Assembly (NCBI RefSeq): GCF_004792515.1
Contig: NZ_CP038865.1
Coordinates: 1,892,001 to 1,956,000 of the forward strand
Reading direction: 5' to 3'
Length of the DNA stretch: 64,000 nt
Source of the DNA: Vagococcus xieshaowenii
GTDB taxonomy: Bacteria > Bacillota > Bacilli > Lactobacillales > Vagococcaceae
The notes below the pieces were generated by a model that saw only the letters and a list, made by a program, of their open reading frames with translations, was not told where the DNA came from and ran no database searches. Positions within the stretch are counted from its first letter, which is position 1, and each line of letters opens with the position of its first letter. Position numbers and translations under genes: made by a program. Of this stretch, positions 33,942 to 45,701 are shown piece by piece.

Positions 33942-34739
33942 TTATTTTCTTAAAAAAATCAATGCAACCGTTAATAATGCAAAGACTAGCACACAGACAG
34001 TATCTCGCATTTCCCACTTCAATTGACGATACTTAGTACGTCCGTCTCCGCCTTGATAACCACGGGCTTCCATAGCTGTGGCTAATTCTTCTGCACGGTT
34101 AAAACTACTGATGAACAAAGGAATTAATAAGGGCACAATCGCCTTCATTTTATCCATTAAATTCCCATCATTAAAATCTACCCCACGCGCACGTTGAGCA
34201 TTCATGATTTTTTCTGTCTCATCCATTAAAGTTGGCACAAAACGAAGTGCAATAGACAACATTAATGACACTTCATGCGCCGGAAACTTAATCACTTTTA
34301 ACGGACGTAATAACGCCTCTATCGCATCAGATAACGATAACGGCGGCGTTGTTAACGTCAACAATGTCGACATAAAGATAATTAGGACAAAACGGCAGAA
34401 AATAAAGAGCGCATTTTGCACCCCAAATTCAGTTAAAGAAAAGACACCCCATTGCCAATACACTTTACCACCTTGTGTAAAGAATAACTGCAAAATAACA
34501 GTGAATAAAATTAGCCAAATCATCGGTTTCACACCACGAATAAAAAACTTTAAATCAACTTTTGATAAAAAAATTGCCATCAATGTAAAAGCAAACATTA
34601 ACGCATAAGAAGCGAAATTATTACACAAGAAAATAATACCAATAAAATAAAAACTACATAATAACTTGGTACGCGGATCCATACGGTGAATTACCGAATC
34701 CCCCGGCATATAGCGACCAAAAATTAATTTATCTGTCAT
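33942..34739 (-). CDS. ecfT: ECF transporter transmembrane protein EcfT
   Basis: Membrane component of 265 residues of the energy-coupling-factor module that serves several vitamin-binding S proteins. There are several membrane helices in the first half ([29 protein letters not shown]). The coupling helices contain the family ARG motifs [11 protein letters not shown] (about 178-188) and [12 protein letters not shown] (about 217-228). The start overlaps the ecfA2 stop (ATGA). The last helix is at the C-terminus ([16 protein letters not shown]). Confidence 0.97.
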   Translation of the reverse strand: MTDKLIFGRYMPGDSVIHRMDPRTKLLCSFYFIGIIFLCNNFASYALMFAFTLMAIFLSKVDLKFFIRGVKPMIWLILFTVILQLFFTQGGKVYWQWGVFSLTEFGVQNALFIFCRFVLIIFMSTLLTLTTPPLSLSDAIEALLRPLKVIKFPAHEVSLMLSIALRFVPTLMDETEKIMNAQRARGVDFNDGNLMDKMKAIVPLLIPLFISSFNRAEELATAMEARGYQGGDGRTKYRQLKWEMRDTVCVLVFALLTVALIFLRK

Positions 34740-35611
34740 GCTTGGCCACCTACTTTTAAGTCAAACTGTTTATTTTTTAATGCCGTTACTAACTCTTCGG
34801 TTGTTAAAGGTAATTGATCAAACACAAAACCTTTTTTCATTAATTCATTAGCAAAACGTGTCGCAGTTGGTACACCTAAATGCTTTTCTTCCAACCACTC
34901 TACATCATTAAACACCTCACTAGGTACACCTTGTTTAATCACAGTACCTTTTTCTAGAACAACCACGTAATCAGCAAAATCTGCCACATCGTCCATTAAA
35001 TGTGTCACTAAAACAATTGTCATCTGACGTTCTTCGTGTAGGCGATTAAACATGTTCATCATGTCTTCGCGTCCTTTTGGATCAAGTCCTGCTGTCGGCT
35101 CATCTAATACTAAAACAGACGGTTCCATCGCAAGTACACCCGCAATCGCCACACGACGCATTTGACCACCAGACAATTCAAACGGTGAACGCTCTAAATA
35201 GCTCTCATCTAGTCCGACCAGTTCAATCACTTCTTTGGTAATCTTCTCAATCTCTTCAGCACTACGACCAAAATTTTTAGGACCAAAGCCTATATCCTTT
35301 GCGACTGTTTCTTCAAATAATTGTGCCTCAGGAAATTGGAAAACAATTCCGACTTGCTGACGAATCGGCTTTAGATTTTTATTATCCGTGCTTGGTGTAA
35401 TCACACGATCACCGATAGTCACACTTCCTTCTGTTGGTTTAACTAAGGCATTCAAGTGTTGTAAAAAAGTAGACTTCCCACTACCTGTATGTCCCACTAA
35501 AGCGGTATAAGAACCGTCTTGAATGGTTAAATCAATATCATACAACGCTCTTTGTTCAAAAGGTGTATGGGGTTGGTAAGTAAACCCTACTTGTTCAAAG
35601 CGGATGTCCAT
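34736..35611 (-). CDS. ecfA2: ECF transporter ATPase EcfA2
   Basis: ABC ATPase of 291 residues. Walker A is GHTGSGKST, the signature LSGGQMRR, Walker [13 protein letters not shown] and the switch His VTHLMDD. The ATG at 35611 ([13 protein letters not shown]) lies 5 bases after GGTGGAG and is preferred to a GTG at 35617. It overlaps the ecfA1 end by 25 bp and pairs with EcfA1 as a heterodimer. Confidence 0.97.
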   Translation of the reverse strand: MDIRFEQVGFTYQPHTPFEQRALYDIDLTIQDGSYTALVGHTGSGKSTFLQHLNALVKPTEGSVTIGDRVITPSTDNKNLKPIRQQVGIVFQFPEAQLFEETVAKDIGFGPKNFGRSAEEIEKITKEVIELVGLDESYLERSPFELSGGQMRRVAIAGVLAMEPSVLVLDEPTAGLDPKGREDMMNMFNRLHEERQMTIVLVTHLMDDVADFADYVVVLEKGTVIKQGVPSEVFNDVEWLEEKHLGVPTATRFANELMKKGFVFDQLPLTTEELVTALKNKQFDLKVGGQA

Positions 35612-36426
35612 AACCACTCCACCATCCTTTCTTCTGACATATAATCAGCTGGCACGTCCATTCCTTGTGCACGCATTTCCATTTTTAATTTTTCTGGGAA
35701 AGGCAAATCTAATCCCATTTCAATTAAGTCTTGACCTGCAGAGAATATTTCTTCTGGTAAGCCATCCTTAAAGACACGTCCTTCACGCATCACTAAAACA
35801 CGTGTCGCATTAGCTGCTTCATCGATATCATGTGTAATTGAAATGACCGTAATATTTTTCTCATCACGAATCTCTTGTATCGTTTTGATTACTTCCATAC
35901 GTCCTTCTGGATCCAACATACTGGTTGCTTCATCCAAAATAATAACATCAGGACTAAGGGCTACAACGCCTGCAATCGCGACACGTTGTTTCTGACCTCC
36001 AGATAAGCGGACAGGCTCCTTCTTAGCAAAATCTGTCATACGAACTTTTTCCAATGATTCTTTCACAATTCGTAGCATATCTTCACGAGGAATCCCATGA
36101 TTTTCTAAGCCAAAGGCAACATCGTCTTCAACAGTTGAACCGACAAATTGATTATCAGGATTTTGAAATACCATCCCGATTTTTTTACGAATATTCCAAA
36201 CATTCTCTTCATTCATTGGTAAACCTTCCACCACAACGTCACCTGAGGAAGGTACGATTAGACCATTAATTGTTTTAGCAAGTGTTGATTTACCTGACCC
36301 ATTATGACCAATAACAGCTAACCATTCACCTTCATAAACATTCAACGAGACATCTGTTAACGCTTGACGTTCATCATCTTCTTGATATTTAAAATTTACC
36401 TTACTTAATTCAATAATTGGTTTCAT
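35587..36426 (-). CDS. ecfA1: ECF transporter ATPase EcfA1
   Basis: ABC ATPase of 279 residues starting [15 protein letters not shown] at ATG 36426, preceded by GGTGAG at 5 bases; an ATG at 36438 lacks a site. Walker A is GHNGSGKST, the signature LSGGQKQR, Walker [13 protein letters not shown] and the switch SITHDID. It is first of the ecfA1-ecfA2-ecfT operon, lying downstream of rplQ as in most Firmicutes. Confidence 0.97.
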   Translation of the reverse strand: MKPIIELSKVNFKYQEDDERQALTDVSLNVYEGEWLAVIGHNGSGKSTLAKTINGLIVPSSGDVVVEGLPMNEENVWNIRKKIGMVFQNPDNQFVGSTVEDDVAFGLENHGIPREDMLRIVKESLEKVRMTDFAKKEPVRLSGGQKQRVAIAGVVALSPDVIILDEATSMLDPEGRMEVIKTIQEIRDEKNITVISITHDIDEAANATRVLVMREGRVFKDGLPEEIFSAGQDLIEMGLDLPFPEKLKMEMRAQGMDVPADYMSEERMVEWLWTSALNK

Positions 36427-36438
36427 TTTTCTCACCAT

Positions 36439-36765
36439 AATCTATGTATTTGACATTACGTTTAAATGTAAAAAAATAAGCTAGCCTAATGTTAGCTAAC
36501 CTTGATAATTATTATTCATTATCATTACTAATAGTACCTAAAAAAGCCAAAAAATTCAATTAAATAAGTAAATTATACTCATTTCTTTGAAGTAAACGAA
36601 CTCACTAAAAAAATGTACAAAAAAAACACTTTATGATGAACGCTAGCTCCCTAACATGCAAGTTAGGGAGTAGCCACCACGAGCTAGACTTTAAGCCAAT
36701 AAAATCGACTCAACATCATAACACTCTAAATAAATCATCAATAAAGTGATGGTATAGTTTTTATG
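36439..36765. other. Spacer between rplQ and ecfA1 with hairpin
   Basis: About 330 bp without a gene. CTCCCTAAC, loop ATGCAA, GTTAGGGAG at 36650-36673 form a 9-bp stem, extended by GCTA/TAGC. On the minus strand the T-run comes only 14 bases later, so it is a weak candidate terminator for the ribosomal operon. The rest is A/T-rich and probably holds the ecf promoter, which I could not define. Confidence 0.5.
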
Positions 36766-37146
36766 TTAGACAAGTTCTAAAATAACCATTTTTGCTGCGT
36801 CTCCGCGGCGTGGTTCTGTTTTTAAGATACGTGTGTAACCACCGTTACGTTCAGCATAACGAGGAGCGATATCGTTGAATAACTTTTGTAAAGCTGTTTC
36901 AACTACGATTCCATCATTTTCTTCACGAACATCAGCAACTTCATTTCTTACGAAAGTAGCAGCTTGACGACGTGCATGTAAATCTCCACGTTTACCTAAA
37001 GTAATCATTTTTTCAGCAAGAGAACGAACTTCTTTAGCACGAGCTTCAGTTGTTACGATTCTTTCGTTGATCAATAAGTCAGTAGTTAAATCACGTAACA
37101 TTGCTTTACGTTGACTACTTGTACGGCCTAATTTACGATAACTCAC
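36766..37146 (-). CDS. rplQ: 50S ribosomal protein L17
   Basis: Protein of 126 residues, full length for Firmicutes, with [24 protein letters not shown] at the start and [26 protein letters not shown] at the end. It is the last gene of the alpha operon, 29 bp after rpoA, and is followed by the ECF genes after a long spacer. Confidence 0.98.
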   Translation of the reverse strand: MSYRKLGRTSSQRKAMLRDLTTDLLINERIVTTEARAKEVRSLAEKMITLGKRGDLHARRQAATFVRNEVADVREENDGIVVETALQKLFNDIAPRYAERNGGYTRILKTEPRRGDAAKMVILELV

Positions 37147-37175
37147 GTTGTTTCCCTCCTTACTTAAGAAAAATT

Positions 37176-38114
37176 CTAGTCGTCTTGGCGTAATGAAAGT
37201 TCTAATTCGTTAAGTTTAAACTTAACTTCATCTAAAGACTTGCGTCCTAAGTTACGAACTTTAATCATTTCAGCTTCAGATTTATTAGTTAATTCTTGTA
37301 CAGAGTTAATACCTGCTCTCTTCAAGCAGTTGTATGAACGAACTGATAAGTCTAACTCTTCAATCGTCATTTCAAGCATTTTCTCTTTTTGAGTTTCTTC
37401 TTTTTCTACCATGATTTCAGCATGTTTCGCTTCATCTGTTAGATTTACGAAGATATCTAAATGCTCAGTAAGAATTTTAGCAGCTAAGCTAATAGATTCT
37501 TGCGGCTTGATTGATCCATCTGTCCAAACTTCAAGTGTTAATTTATCGAAATCGTCACGACGACCGACACGAGTATTTTCAACTTGATAATTTACACGAC
37601 GAACTGGTGTGTAAATTGAATCCACAGGTAATACACCAATTGGCATATCTTCTGTTTTGTTTTCTTCAGCTTGAACATAGCCTCGACCTGGTTTTACAAC
37701 CAATTTTGCATGGAAAGTTGCACCTTCTGCAACAGTACATAGGTATAAATCTTTGTTTAAAATTTCAACATCACTGTCGACAATAATGTCGCCTGCTGTG
37801 ACAACAGCTGGACCAGTAACATCTATTTCAAGGGATTTTTCTTCTTCAGCATAAAGCTTTAATGCTAATCCTTTAATATTCAAAATGATTTGAGTTACAT
37901 CTTCTCTCACACCAGGAACGGTTGAGAATTCATGTAAAACACCATCAATTTGTAAATTAGTGATTGCTGCTCCGGGTAAAGAAGACAGTAAAATACGACG
38001 AAGAGAATTACCTAAAGTAGTCCCATAACCTCTTTCAAGTGGTTCAATGACGAACTTGCCATAATCTCTATCCTCATCAATTTTGGTGATTCGTGGTTTT
38101 TCAAATTCAATCAT
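37176..38114 (-). CDS. rpoA: RNA polymerase alpha subunit
   Basis: Alpha subunit of 312 residues. The N-terminal assembly domain (1-230) contains [28 protein letters not shown]. The C-terminal DNA- and activator-binding domain (about 245-305) contains [25 protein letters not shown] and [14 protein letters not shown]. It lies between rpsK and rplQ as usual. The ATG follows a GAAAGGGG site. Confidence 0.99.
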   Translation of the reverse strand: MIEFEKPRITKIDEDRDYGKFVIEPLERGYGTTLGNSLRRILLSSLPGAAITNLQIDGVLHEFSTVPGVREDVTQIILNIKGLALKLYAEEEKSLEIDVTGPAVVTAGDIIVDSDVEILNKDLYLCTVAEGATFHAKLVVKPGRGYVQAEENKTEDMPIGVLPVDSIYTPVRRVNYQVENTRVGRRDDFDKLTLEVWTDGSIKPQESISLAAKILTEHLDIFVNLTDEAKHAEIMVEKEETQKEKMLEMTIEELDLSVRSYNCLKRAGINSVQELTNKSEAEMIKVRNLGRKSLDEVKFKLNELELSLRQDD

Positions 38115-38192
38115 TTTTGTCTATACCCCTTTCAAAACGAAAAGTGTTCAGTTCAATGACGTTCAAGTTACGTTCAAAATGAAAGACGCTCA

Positions 38193-38582
38193 TTAAACAC
38201 GACGGCGTTTTGGAGGGCGGCATCCATTATGCGGAACTGGTGTTACGTCACGAATTGCAGTCACTTCTAAACCTGTTGCTTGTAATGAACGAATTGCTGC
38301 TTCACGACCAGAACCAGGGCCTTTAACTGTAACTTCAACAGTTTTCAAACCATGTTCCATAGCTGTTTTTGTAGCTGCTTCCGCTGCCATTTGGGCTGCG
38401 AATGGAGTAGCTTTTTTGCTACCTTTGAATCCTAAAGATCCAGCAGATGACCAAGAAATAGCATTTCCGTGTACATCTGTAATCATAATGATTGTGTTAT
38501 TGAATGTTGAATGGATATGCGCGATACCAGCTTCAATATTCTTTTTCACACGACGTTTTCTGCTAACTTTTTTTGCTACCAT
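38193..38582 (-). CDS. rpsK: 30S ribosomal protein S11
   Basis: Protein of 129 residues with the conserved core [15 protein letters not shown], the [28 protein letters not shown] end and the glycine-rich [14 protein letters not shown] motif. It is in the rpsM-rpsK-rpoA order, 33 bp after rpsM. Confidence 0.98.
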   Translation of the reverse strand: MVAKKVSRKRRVKKNIEAGIAHIHSTFNNTIIMITDVHGNAISWSSAGSLGFKGSKKATPFAAQMAAEAATKTAMEHGLKTVEVTVKGPGSGREAAIRSLQATGLEVTAIRDVTPVPHNGCRPPKRRRV

Positions 38583-38615
38583 GAAGTTCTAACCTCCTTC
38601 ATAAGTTAATTATTA

Positions 38616-38981
38616 TTATTTTTTCTTGCCAGCGATAGCACGGGCTGGGCCTTTACGAGTACGTGCATTGTTCTTTGTGTTTTGTCCGCGAACTGGTAAA
38701 CCACGACGGTGACGGATTCCTCGGTATGAACCGATTTCCATTAATCGTTTAATGTTTAGGTTAACTTCACGACGTAAGTCACCTTCGATTTTTAGTTTAT
38801 CAATCTCAGCACGGATTTTGTCTAATTGATCGTTTGTTAAGTCACGAACACGAATATCTTCTGATACTCCAGCGTCAGCTAACACTTTTTGAGCGGTATT
38901 TTTACCGATACCAAAAATGTATGTTAATGAAATAACAACTCGTTTCTCACGAGGGATATCTACTCCTGCAATACGAGCCAT
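38616..38981 (-). CDS. rpsM: 30S ribosomal protein S13
   Basis: Protein of 121 residues starting [21 protein letters not shown], with [27 protein letters not shown] near the end, the family signature that contacts tRNA and the 50S subunit. The basic tail GKKK is present. Normal start behind GGAGG. Confidence 0.98.
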   Translation of the reverse strand: MARIAGVDIPREKRVVISLTYIFGIGKNTAQKVLADAGVSEDIRVRDLTNDQLDKIRAEIDKLKIEGDLRREVNLNIKRLMEIGSYRGIRHRRGLPVRGQNTKNNARTRKGPARAIAGKKK

Positions 38982-39002
38982 GTATATTACACCTCCTACT
39001 TA

Positions 39003-39134
<132 letters not shown>

Positions 39135-39146
39135 TTACGGAGTGCA

Positions 39147-39365
39147 CTATTTAAAGCGATAAGTAATGCGACCGCGAGTCAAGTCATACGGTGACAGTTC
39201 AACTGTTACCTTATCTCCTGGTAAGATTCGAATGTAGTGCATTCTGATTTTACCAGAAACATGAGCTAAAACTTCATGGCCATTTTCTAGTTCTACTTTA
39301 AACATCGCATTCGGCAAAGTATCAACAACTGTTCCTTCAATTTCAATCACATCTTCTTTTGCCAC
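39147..39365 (-). CDS. infA: Translation initiation factor IF-1
   Basis: Protein of 72 residues, a single S1/OB-fold domain: [29 protein letters not shown] through [11 protein letters not shown]. It binds the 30S A site. It follows adk after a 200-bp spacer that appears to hold its own promoter. Confidence 0.98.
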   Translation of the reverse strand: MAKEDVIEIEGTVVDTLPNAMFKVELENGHEVLAHVSGKIRMHYIRILPGDKVTVELSPYDLTRGRITYRFK

Positions 39366-39453
39366 TTTGAGTACCTCCTTATTACTTGTTTGTTATCATT
39401 CACGATAAAAATCGCTATGGCACTCGGACATTGTTGAGAAACTCAACTTGTCT

Positions 39454-39482
39454 ATTATAACATAAAGCCAAATTTTTTTAAA
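39454..39482 (-). promoter_or_regulatory. Likely promoter upstream of infA
   Basis: On the minus strand TTTAAA (-35), 17 bp and TATAAT (-10, plus 39454-39459) form a plausible sigma-A promoter in the spacer between adk and infA. The -35 matches consensus at four of six bases. Confidence 0.55.
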
Positions 39483-39566
39483 GCCTTTGTCTTAATAACC
39501 ATAGGGCAAATTGACCTAATTTAACTCACAAGCATTCAAGTGTTTTCTCTTTCGGGCTTGAAGTTA

Positions 39567-40217
39567 TTAAATGTTGTCAATGATGACTTTAACATCTTCA
39601 AATACAACATCAATATCACGATTTCCATCGATAGTATGTAGAAGGCCTTGTTCTTTGTAGTATGCCAAAATTGGCGCGCTATCTTTAATATTAACCGCCA
39701 AACGATTTTTAACCACTTCTGGTTTATCGTCTTCGCGTTGGTAGAAATTATGTCCTCCGCAACGATCGCAAGTATCTTCTACTTTTGGCATATGGTTAAG
39801 CTTATGATAAGTTGCACCGCAATCTTTACACATAAAGCGTCCAGCTAGACGGTCAATTAAGACGTCTTCTTCAACATGAATTTCGATAACAGCATCTATC
39901 TTTTTGCCTAAATCTGTTAGAATTTCTTCTAACGCACTGCTTTGATCAAATGTACGTGGGAAGCCATCTAGTAAAAAGCCCTTTTCAGTGTCTTGTTCAG
40001 CTAGACGTTCTTTCACGATACCATTTGTAACTTCGTCTGGAACTAGGTTACCTGCATCAATGTATGATTTAGCTAATTTCCCAAGTTCAGTACCATTTTT
40101 CATTGCCGCACGGAACATATCTCCAGTAGAAATATGTGGAATGTGGTAAGTGTCGATGATACGTTCTGCTTGAGTACCTTTTCCAGCACCGGGTAACCCC
40201 ATAATAAGAATGTTCAT
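39567..40217 (-). CDS. adk: Adenylate kinase
   Basis: Enzyme of 216 residues making 2 ADP from ATP and AMP. The P-loop is [10 protein letters not shown], the AMP site [18 protein letters not shown], and the LID domain carries a Cys4 zinc site (CKDCGATYH... and CDRCGG, about 130-153), the Gram-positive long form. It lies between secY and infA as usual, and starts 60 bp after secY. Confidence 0.98.
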   Translation of the reverse strand: MNILIMGLPGAGKGTQAERIIDTYHIPHISTGDMFRAAMKNGTELGKLAKSYIDAGNLVPDEVTNGIVKERLAEQDTEKGFLLDGFPRTFDQSSALEEILTDLGKKIDAVIEIHVEEDVLIDRLAGRFMCKDCGATYHKLNHMPKVEDTCDRCGGHNFYQREDDKPEVVKNRLAVNIKDSAPILAYYKEQGLLHTIDGNRDIDVVFEDVKVIIDNI

Positions 40218-40277
40218 TGGTTGATCCTCCTAGTAAGTTCGAGGCAGTGCTGAAGATATTTCCTCAGCACTTCGCTC

Positions 40278-41576
40278 TTACTCCACGATGAAGCCTGTAT
40301 ATTGGCGTTTCATCAATAAACCTTCCAATTGTTTAGCTGTTTCTAAAGCAACCCCAATCACGATCAAAAGACTTGTTCCTCCCAAACCGACAGCGGCTGG
40401 TAAGTTAAAGACATTTTGCGCAATAATTGGAATTAAAGCAACAGCGGCTAGGAAGATAGCACCGGCAACACTCAAATGTTTTAACACAGTTGAAATGTAT
40501 TCCTCAGTACCTTTTCCGGGACGCACACTTGGAATGTAACTACCTTGTTTTTGTAAGTTCTCTGCCACTTTCTCAGGGTTAACTTGGACAAACGCATAGA
40601 AGAAAGTGAAGGCTACGATAAGAATACCGTAAATAGTACCACCTAATGGCGTACTATAATCAAACACTTGTTTCAATACTTGATACCAAGTTTCGCCACC
40701 TTTTGAGTTAGCGAGTAACGATAAAATTTGGCCTGGCGTCGTAATCAATGAACTAGCAAAGATTACTGGGATCACGCCGGCTGCATTTACCTTCAATGGT
40801 AGGTAACTACTTTGTGGAGCTCCAGCAACTCTCTTTGTATATTGAATTGGCAATTTACGTTCCGCTTGGTTAAAGTATGTAACAAAGGTCACGATTAATA
40901 AAATTGCTAATAATAATAAAACAACAAAAATCACGGATTTCCATAAGTTTTCACTTTTAACATTAATAAAGTAATCTTCAATTATTGATTTAATTCCTTT
41001 TGGTACACGAGAGATAATACCAGCAAAGATAATCATTGAAACACCGTTTCCGATTCCTTTTTCAGTAATTTGCTCTCCTAACCAAGTAACCAACATCGTT
41101 CCAGCAGTCAGAATAATTCCAATCACGATATAAGTCTTAAGACCTTTCTCGATTAAGAAGCTACGACCAGCAAATTGATTAAATCCAGCTGTTAACATGA
41201 TAGATTGCATGAATCCCATGAACAACGTTAAGTAACGTGTTGCTTGATTTAATTTACGGCGTCCCACTTCTCCTTGTTTAGACCATTCAACAAACTTTGG
41301 CACAATGTCCATTTGCAGTAATTGAATAATAATTGAAGAGGTAATATATGGAGAAACTCCCATTGCGAACAATGAGAAATTTTCCATGGCACTACCACTA
41401 ACAGTATTAATCATGTTAAATAATGGATTTGAACTTAGTTTTGCTAATGCTTTAACATCAACCCCAGGAACTGTTATATGAGCTCCTAGTCGAAAAGCGA
41501 ACAGAATGAACAACGTAAATAGAATTCTACTACGAATGCTTTTTTCCTTAAACGCACTTTTCAATAGTTTAAACAT
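40278..41576 (-). CDS. secY: Preprotein translocase subunit SecY
   Basis: Channel protein of 432 residues with ten membrane helices. The family motifs are GVSPYITSSIIIQLLQM (helix 2 area), the plug region after helix 1, and the SYLPLKVNAAGVIPVIFA block. The start overlaps the rplO stop by one base, so the two are translationally coupled. It forms the Sec channel that exports the WxL and other secreted proteins. Confidence 0.98.
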   Translation of the reverse strand: MFKLLKSAFKEKSIRSRILFTLFILFAFRLGAHITVPGVDVKALAKLSSNPLFNMINTVSGSAMENFSLFAMGVSPYITSSIIIQLLQMDIVPKFVEWSKQGEVGRRKLNQATRYLTLFMGFMQSIMLTAGFNQFAGRSFLIEKGLKTYIVIGIILTAGTMLVTWLGEQITEKGIGNGVSMIIFAGIISRVPKGIKSIIEDYFINVKSENLWKSVIFVVLLLLAILLIVTFVTYFNQAERKLPIQYTKRVAGAPQSSYLPLKVNAAGVIPVIFASSLITTPGQILSLLANSKGGETWYQVLKQVFDYSTPLGGTIYGILIVAFTFFYAFVQVNPEKVAENLQKQGSYIPSVRPGKGTEEYISTVLKHLSVAGAIFLAAVALIPIIAQNVFNLPAAVGLGGTSLLIVIGVALETAKQLEGLLMKRQYTGFIVE

Positions 41577-42016
41577 TAGATCACCTCGATTGATCCACCA
41601 GCTGCTTCGATAGCTTCTTGAGCAGCTTTAGAGAATTTAGCAGCTTTCACTGTTAATTTCTTAGTTAAAGATCCATTAGCTAATACTTTGATACCAGCTT
41701 TTTCATCTTTAACAATACCAGCTTCAACTAAGATAGCAGGTGTAACTTCTGCACCGTTTTCGAATTTCTCTAATACGTCTAAGTTAATTACAGCGTATTC
41801 TTTACGGTTGATGTTTGTGAATCCACGTTTTGGTAAGCGTTGGAATAATGGTGTTTGACCACCTTCAAATCCTAAACGAACGCCACCGCCTGAACGAGCT
41901 TTTTGACCTTTTTGACCTCTACCAGCTGTTTTACCATTACCAGATGAAGTTCCGCGACCAACTCTGTTACGTACGTGTCTTGATCCTTCTGAAGGTTGTA
42001 ATTCATGAAGTTTCAT
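41576..42016 (-). CDS. rplO: 50S ribosomal protein L15
   Basis: Protein of 146 residues starting [22 protein letters not shown], with [35 protein letters not shown] and the C-terminal AAGGSIEVI. It lies between rpmD and secY. Confidence 0.98.
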   Translation of the reverse strand: MKLHELQPSEGSRHVRNRVGRGTSSGNGKTAGRGQKGQKARSGGGVRLGFEGGQTPLFQRLPKRGFTNINRKEYAVINLDVLEKFENGAEVTPAILVEAGIVKDEKAGIKVLANGSLTKKLTVKAAKFSKAAQEAIEAAGGSIEVI

Positions 42017-42056
42017 ACTTTGGGCACCTCCTCTTTTGTAGTCTAACTTTTATCTA

Positions 42057-42236
42057 TTAAACTTCTTCAACGTCCACTAAATGTGAAACAGTTCTAATCA
42101 TACCTTTGATTGCTTCGTTAGCAGGCTTAACAACTGAGCTGTTAGTTTTACCTAAGCCTAGAGCTTTAACTGTATCACGTTGGTTTTGAGGACGTCCGAT
42201 AACGCTGCGTTTTAAAGTAATTTTTAATTCTGACAT
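42057..42236 (-). CDS. rpmD: 50S ribosomal protein L30
   Basis: Protein of 59 residues starting [22 protein letters not shown] 42236 is chosen because it stands 8 bases after AAGGAGG, while ATG 42242 is only 3 bases away, and 59 residues is the usual length. It is in the rpsE-rpmD-rplO order. Confidence 0.96.
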   Translation of the reverse strand: MSELKITLKRSVIGRPQNQRDTVKALGLGKTNSSVVKPANEAIKGMIRTVSHLVDVEEV

Positions 42237-42249
42237 TACCATGTCCTCC

Positions 42250-42750
42250 TTATCCGATGATTTCTTCTACAGTTTTGCCACGTAATTCAGCAACTTCTTC
42301 AACACGTTTTAAGCGATCTAATCCTTCGATTGTCGCACGAATAACGTTAATTGGTGTGTTTGAACCTAATGATTTAGATGTTACATCAGCAACACCAGCA
42401 AGTTCTAAGACAGCACGAACTGGTCCACCAGCAGCAACTCCGGCACCGGCTACAGCAGGTTTCATCATGATACGGCCACCACCAAAGCTTCCAATTACTT
42501 CATGAGGAAGGGTAGAACCTACCATTGGTACTTCAATTAAGTTTTTCTTAGCGTCTTCAATCGCTTTACGGATTGCTTCAGGTACTTCTTGAGCTTTACC
42601 TGTACCGAAACCTACGTGACCATTTCTATCTCCTACTACTACTAATGCAGCAAAACGTAAACGACGTCCACCTTTTACAACTTTAGTAACACGGTTGATA
42701 GATACAACGCGGTCTTCTAATTCCAAACCTTTTGGATCGATATAAACCAT
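42250..42750 (-). CDS. rpsE: 30S ribosomal protein S5
   Basis: Protein of 166 residues with the dsRNA-binding-like N-terminal domain ([31 protein letters not shown]) and the C-terminal [33 protein letters not shown] segment, the site of ram mutations in other species. Confidence 0.98.
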   Translation of the reverse strand: MVYIDPKGLELEDRVVSINRVTKVVKGGRRLRFAALVVVGDRNGHVGFGTGKAQEVPEAIRKAIEDAKKNLIEVPMVGSTLPHEVIGSFGGGRIMMKPAVAGAGVAAGGPVRAVLELAGVADVTSKSLGSNTPINVIRATIEGLDRLKRVEEVAELRGKTVEEIIG

Positions 42751-42770
42751 GAATGGTAATCCTCCTTTTC

Positions 42771-43127
42771 CTAAAATTCTAGTCCATTTTCACGTGCTGC
42801 TTCAGCTAGTGCTGCAACACGGCCATGGTAAAGATAACCACCACGGTCGAAGACTACTTTTTTATTTCCATTTGCTACTGCGCGTTCAGCAACTAATTTA
42901 CCAACTGCGGCAGCTTGTTCAACTTTAGTTCCACCTGAAATTTCTTTATCTAAGGTAGAGGCACTTGCTAGCGTCACACCCGCTACGTCATCAATTAATT
43001 GAGCGTAGATGTTAGTGTTCGAACGGAACACGTTTAAGCGTGGGCACTCAGCAGTACCAGAAATGTTTTTTCTTACACGTTGATGTCTCTTTTGACGTGT
43101 TTTGTTTTTATCTGGTTTAGAAATCAC
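42771..43127 (-). CDS. rplR: 50S ribosomal protein L18
   Basis: Protein of 118 residues. The start is set at GTG 43127 ([21 protein letters not shown]), 5 bases after GAGGTGA; this is the family start, and a GTG at 43136 would overlap the binding site. It binds 5S rRNA. The ending is [17 protein letters not shown]. Confidence 0.95.
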   Translation of the reverse strand: MISKPDKNKTRQKRHQRVRKNISGTAECPRLNVFRSNTNIYAQLIDDVAGVTLASASTLDKEISGGTKVEQAAAVGKLVAERAVANGNKKVVFDRGGYLYHGRVAALAEAARENGLEF

Positions 43128-43164
43128 AATTGTCACCTCTTTAATTTATTTTTTTCGGTTAAGA

Positions 43165-43701
43165 CTATTTACCAGTCTTACCTTCTTTACGTCGTACAAA
43201 TTCACCAACATAGCGAATTCCTTTACCTTTATAAGGTTCTGGAGGACGTACTCCACGGATGTTAGCAGCTAATTCACCAACGTGTTCTTTGTTGGCACCC
43301 TTAACGATAACTTTTGTATTTGAAGGAACTTCAATTGTAATTCCTTCTGGAGCGTTAAACTCAACTGGATGAGAGTAACCAACGTTCAATACAAGTTTTG
43401 TTCCTTGCATTTGTGCACGGTACCCAACCCCGATAAGTTCTAATTCTTTTGCAAAGCCTTCGCTTACACCTGTCACCATGTTAAATAGGTTAGAACGCAT
43501 TGTTCCGTGTAATGAACGGCTTTCTTTAGCGTCGTTTTCACGAGTTAAAGTAATTTCATTTCCTTCGATATTGATTGCGATTTGACTAGCAAATTCGCGG
43601 CTCAATTCACCTTTAGGTCCTTTAACAGTTACCACGTTTCCGTTTTGTTCAACTGTAACGCCTGCAGGGATGATTACTGGTTTATTACCAATACGGCTCA
43701 C
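43165..43701 (-). CDS. rplF: 50S ribosomal protein L6
   Basis: Protein of 178 residues starting [19 protein letters not shown], with the two repeated L6 domains and the signature [22 protein letters not shown] near the C-terminus. It lies between rpsH and rplR. Confidence 0.98.
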   Translation of the reverse strand: MSRIGNKPVIIPAGVTVEQNGNVVTVKGPKGELSREFASQIAINIEGNEITLTRENDAKESRSLHGTMRSNLFNMVTGVSEGFAKELELIGVGYRAQMQGTKLVLNVGYSHPVEFNAPEGITIEVPSNTKVIVKGANKEHVGELAANIRGVRPPEPYKGKGIRYVGEFVRRKEGKTGK

Positions 43702-43731
43702 TCAAGACACCTCCTTATATACTTTTACTGA

Positions 43732-44130
43732 TTACCAAACGTAAGCTAATACTTCGCCACCAATTTTACGTTGTCTAGCTTCTTTGTCGGTGATTACACC
43801 TTCAGAAGTAGAAATGATAGCGATACCTAGTCCGTTTAATACTTTAGGAACTTCATCAGCTTTAACATAAGCTCTTAGTCCTGGTTTTGAAATACGTTTT
43901 AAGTTTGTAATAACACGCTCTTCGTTACGTCCATATTTTAAGAAAACACGGATAACGCCTTGCTTGTCATCTTCGATATATTCAACATCGCGGATGAATC
44001 CTTCGTTTTTAAGGATGTTTGCGATATCAAGTTTGATTTTAGATGCAGGGACTTCTAACATTTCATGTTTAACCATGTTTGCATTACGAATGCGTGTTAA
44101 TAAGTCTGCGATTGGATCTGTCATGACCAT
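43732..44130 (-). CDS. rpsH: 30S ribosomal protein S8
   Basis: Protein of 132 residues starting [23 protein letters not shown] and ending [28 protein letters not shown] is the family signature. S8 binds 16S rRNA and in other bacteria represses the spc operon. Confidence 0.98.
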   Translation of the reverse strand: MVMTDPIADLLTRIRNANMVKHEMLEVPASKIKLDIANILKNEGFIRDVEYIEDDKQGVIRVFLKYGRNEERVITNLKRISKPGLRAYVKADEVPKVLNGLGIAIISTSEGVITDKEARQRKIGGEVLAYVW

Positions 44131-44166
44131 TGAATTATGTACCTCCTTCTATGCGGGATTATAGGT

Positions 44167-44352
44167 TTACCAGCTAGCTTTCTTCACGCCGGGAATTTGT
44201 CCTTTATAGGCAAGTTCGCGGAAGCAAATACGGCAAAGTTTAAATTTGCGATAAACTGAATGTGGACGACCACAACGTTCACAACGAGTGTACTCTTGAG
44301 TAGAGAATTTAGCTGGACGTTTGTTTTTAGCAATCATTGATTTTTTAGCCAC
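44167..44352 (-). CDS. rpsN: 30S ribosomal protein S14 type Z
   Basis: Protein of 61 residues, the short zinc-binding form: [20 protein letters not shown] provides CxxC...CxxC. The ending [15 protein letters not shown] is typical. It lies between rplE and rpsH, the normal position of the Z form. Confidence 0.98.
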   Translation of the reverse strand: MAKKSMIAKNKRPAKFSTQEYTRCERCGRPHSVYRKFKLCRICFRELAYKGQIPGVKKASW

Positions 44353-44370
44353 GTAGTTCGCCTCCTTTTA

Positions 44371-44910
44371 TTATTTTTGGAATGGCATTCCAAGTTGTGT
44401 TAATAATTCACGTGATTCTTCGTCAGTGTTAGCAGTTGTAACAATAACGATATCCATACCACGTACTTTATCTACTAAATCGTAGTCTACTTCAGGGAAG
44501 ATTAATTGTTCTTTAACTCCTAAAGTATAGTTACCACGACCGTCGAATGATTTTGTACTTACACCATGGAAGTCACGTACACGAGGTAAAGATACAGTTA
44601 CTAATTTATCTAAGAATTCGTACATTCTTTCGCCACGTAAAGTTACTTTACAGCCGATAGGCATACCTTCACGTAATCTAAATCCAGCAATTGATTTCTT
44701 TGCCTTGGTAATTACAGGTTTTTGTCCTGAAATTAAAGTTAATTCTTCCACAGCTTTATCTAAAGTTTTTGAGTTAGATACAGCTTCACCTACACCCATG
44801 TTAATAACGATTTTATCAACTTTTGGTGTTTGCATGATTGAGCTATAATTGAATTTCTCCATTAAAGCAGGAGTTACTTCGTTTAAATATTTTTCTTTTA
44901 GGCGGTTCAT
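44371..44910 (-). CDS. rplE: 50S ribosomal protein L5
   Basis: Protein of 179 residues starting [22 protein letters not shown], with [28 protein letters not shown] and the end [12 protein letters not shown]. It binds 5S rRNA. It is in the rplX-rplE-rpsN order. Confidence 0.98.
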   Translation of the reverse strand: MNRLKEKYLNEVTPALMEKFNYSSIMQTPKVDKIVINMGVGEAVSNSKTLDKAVEELTLISGQKPVITKAKKSIAGFRLREGMPIGCKVTLRGERMYEFLDKLVTVSLPRVRDFHGVSTKSFDGRGNYTLGVKEQLIFPEVDYDLVDKVRGMDIVIVTTANTDEESRELLTQLGMPFQK

Positions 44911-44937
44911 TTCCGTCGGTCCCTCCTTTCGTTACTA

Positions 44938-45249
44938 TTACTTATCTAAAACTTCTCCAGTTTTCTTAGAAACGCGTACTTTTTTACCGTCTACCTCTTT
45001 ATGGCCAACACGAGTTGCTTCGCCAGTAGTTGGGTCAACCACCATTACGTTTGATACGTGAATTGGTGCCTCAGTTTCGATGATTCCACCTTGAGGAGCA
45101 GTAGCACTAGGCTTTTGATGTTTCTTAACCATGTTGATTCCTTCAACGATGACTTGATCTTTTTTAGGGAACGCAGTTAATACTACGCCTTCTTTGTTTT
45201 TGTCTTTACCAGTGATAACTTTTACTTTATCGCCTTTTTTAACAAACAT
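44938..45249 (-). CDS. rplX: 50S ribosomal protein L24
   Basis: Protein of 103 residues. ATG 45249 gives the family start [21 protein letters not shown] (KOW motif). A GTG at 45261 lies inside the AAAGGAGGTG binding site and is rejected. The ending is [13 protein letters not shown]. Confidence 0.96.
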   Translation of the reverse strand: MFVKKGDKVKVITGKDKNKEGVVLTAFPKKDQVIVEGINMVKKHQKPSATAPQGGIIETEAPIHVSNVMVVDPTTGEATRVGHKEVDGKKVRVSKKTGEVLDK

Positions 45250-45281
45250 ATTGTCTCGCACCTCCTTTAACTAACATGTAA

Positions 45282-45650
45282 TTATAATACTTCTGGTGCT
45301 AATGAAATAATTTTCATGAAGTTACTATCACGTAATTCACGAGCAACAGGTCCAAAGATACGAGTTCCACGTGGGCTCTTATCGTCACGGATAATTACAC
45401 ATGCATTTTCATCAAATTTAATATATGAACCGTCAGCACGACGAGCTCCTGATTTAGTTCTAACGATTACAGCTTTTACAACTTCACCTTTTTTAACAAC
45501 TCCACCTGGCGTAGCACTCTTAACAGTAGCAACGATGATATCACCGATGTTAGCATTGTTACGTCCTGAACCACCAAGTACACGAATTGTTAGTACTTCT
45601 TTAGCACCTGAGTTGTCAGCTACTTTCAAACGACTTTCTGTTTGGATCAC
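45282..45650 (-). CDS. rplN: 50S ribosomal protein L14
   Basis: Protein of 122 residues starting [27 protein letters not shown] and ending [13 protein letters not shown], with the basic [14 protein letters not shown] motif. It lies between rpsQ and rplX. Confidence 0.98.
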   Translation of the reverse strand: MIQTESRLKVADNSGAKEVLTIRVLGGSGRNNANIGDIIVATVKSATPGGVVKKGEVVKAVIVRTKSGARRADGSYIKFDENACVIIRDDKSPRGTRIFGPVARELRDSNFMKIISLAPEVL

Positions 45651-45701
45651 TATAGTATCCTCCTTTCAGATTTAAACTTACAATCTATAGGAAAATCTCG
45701 A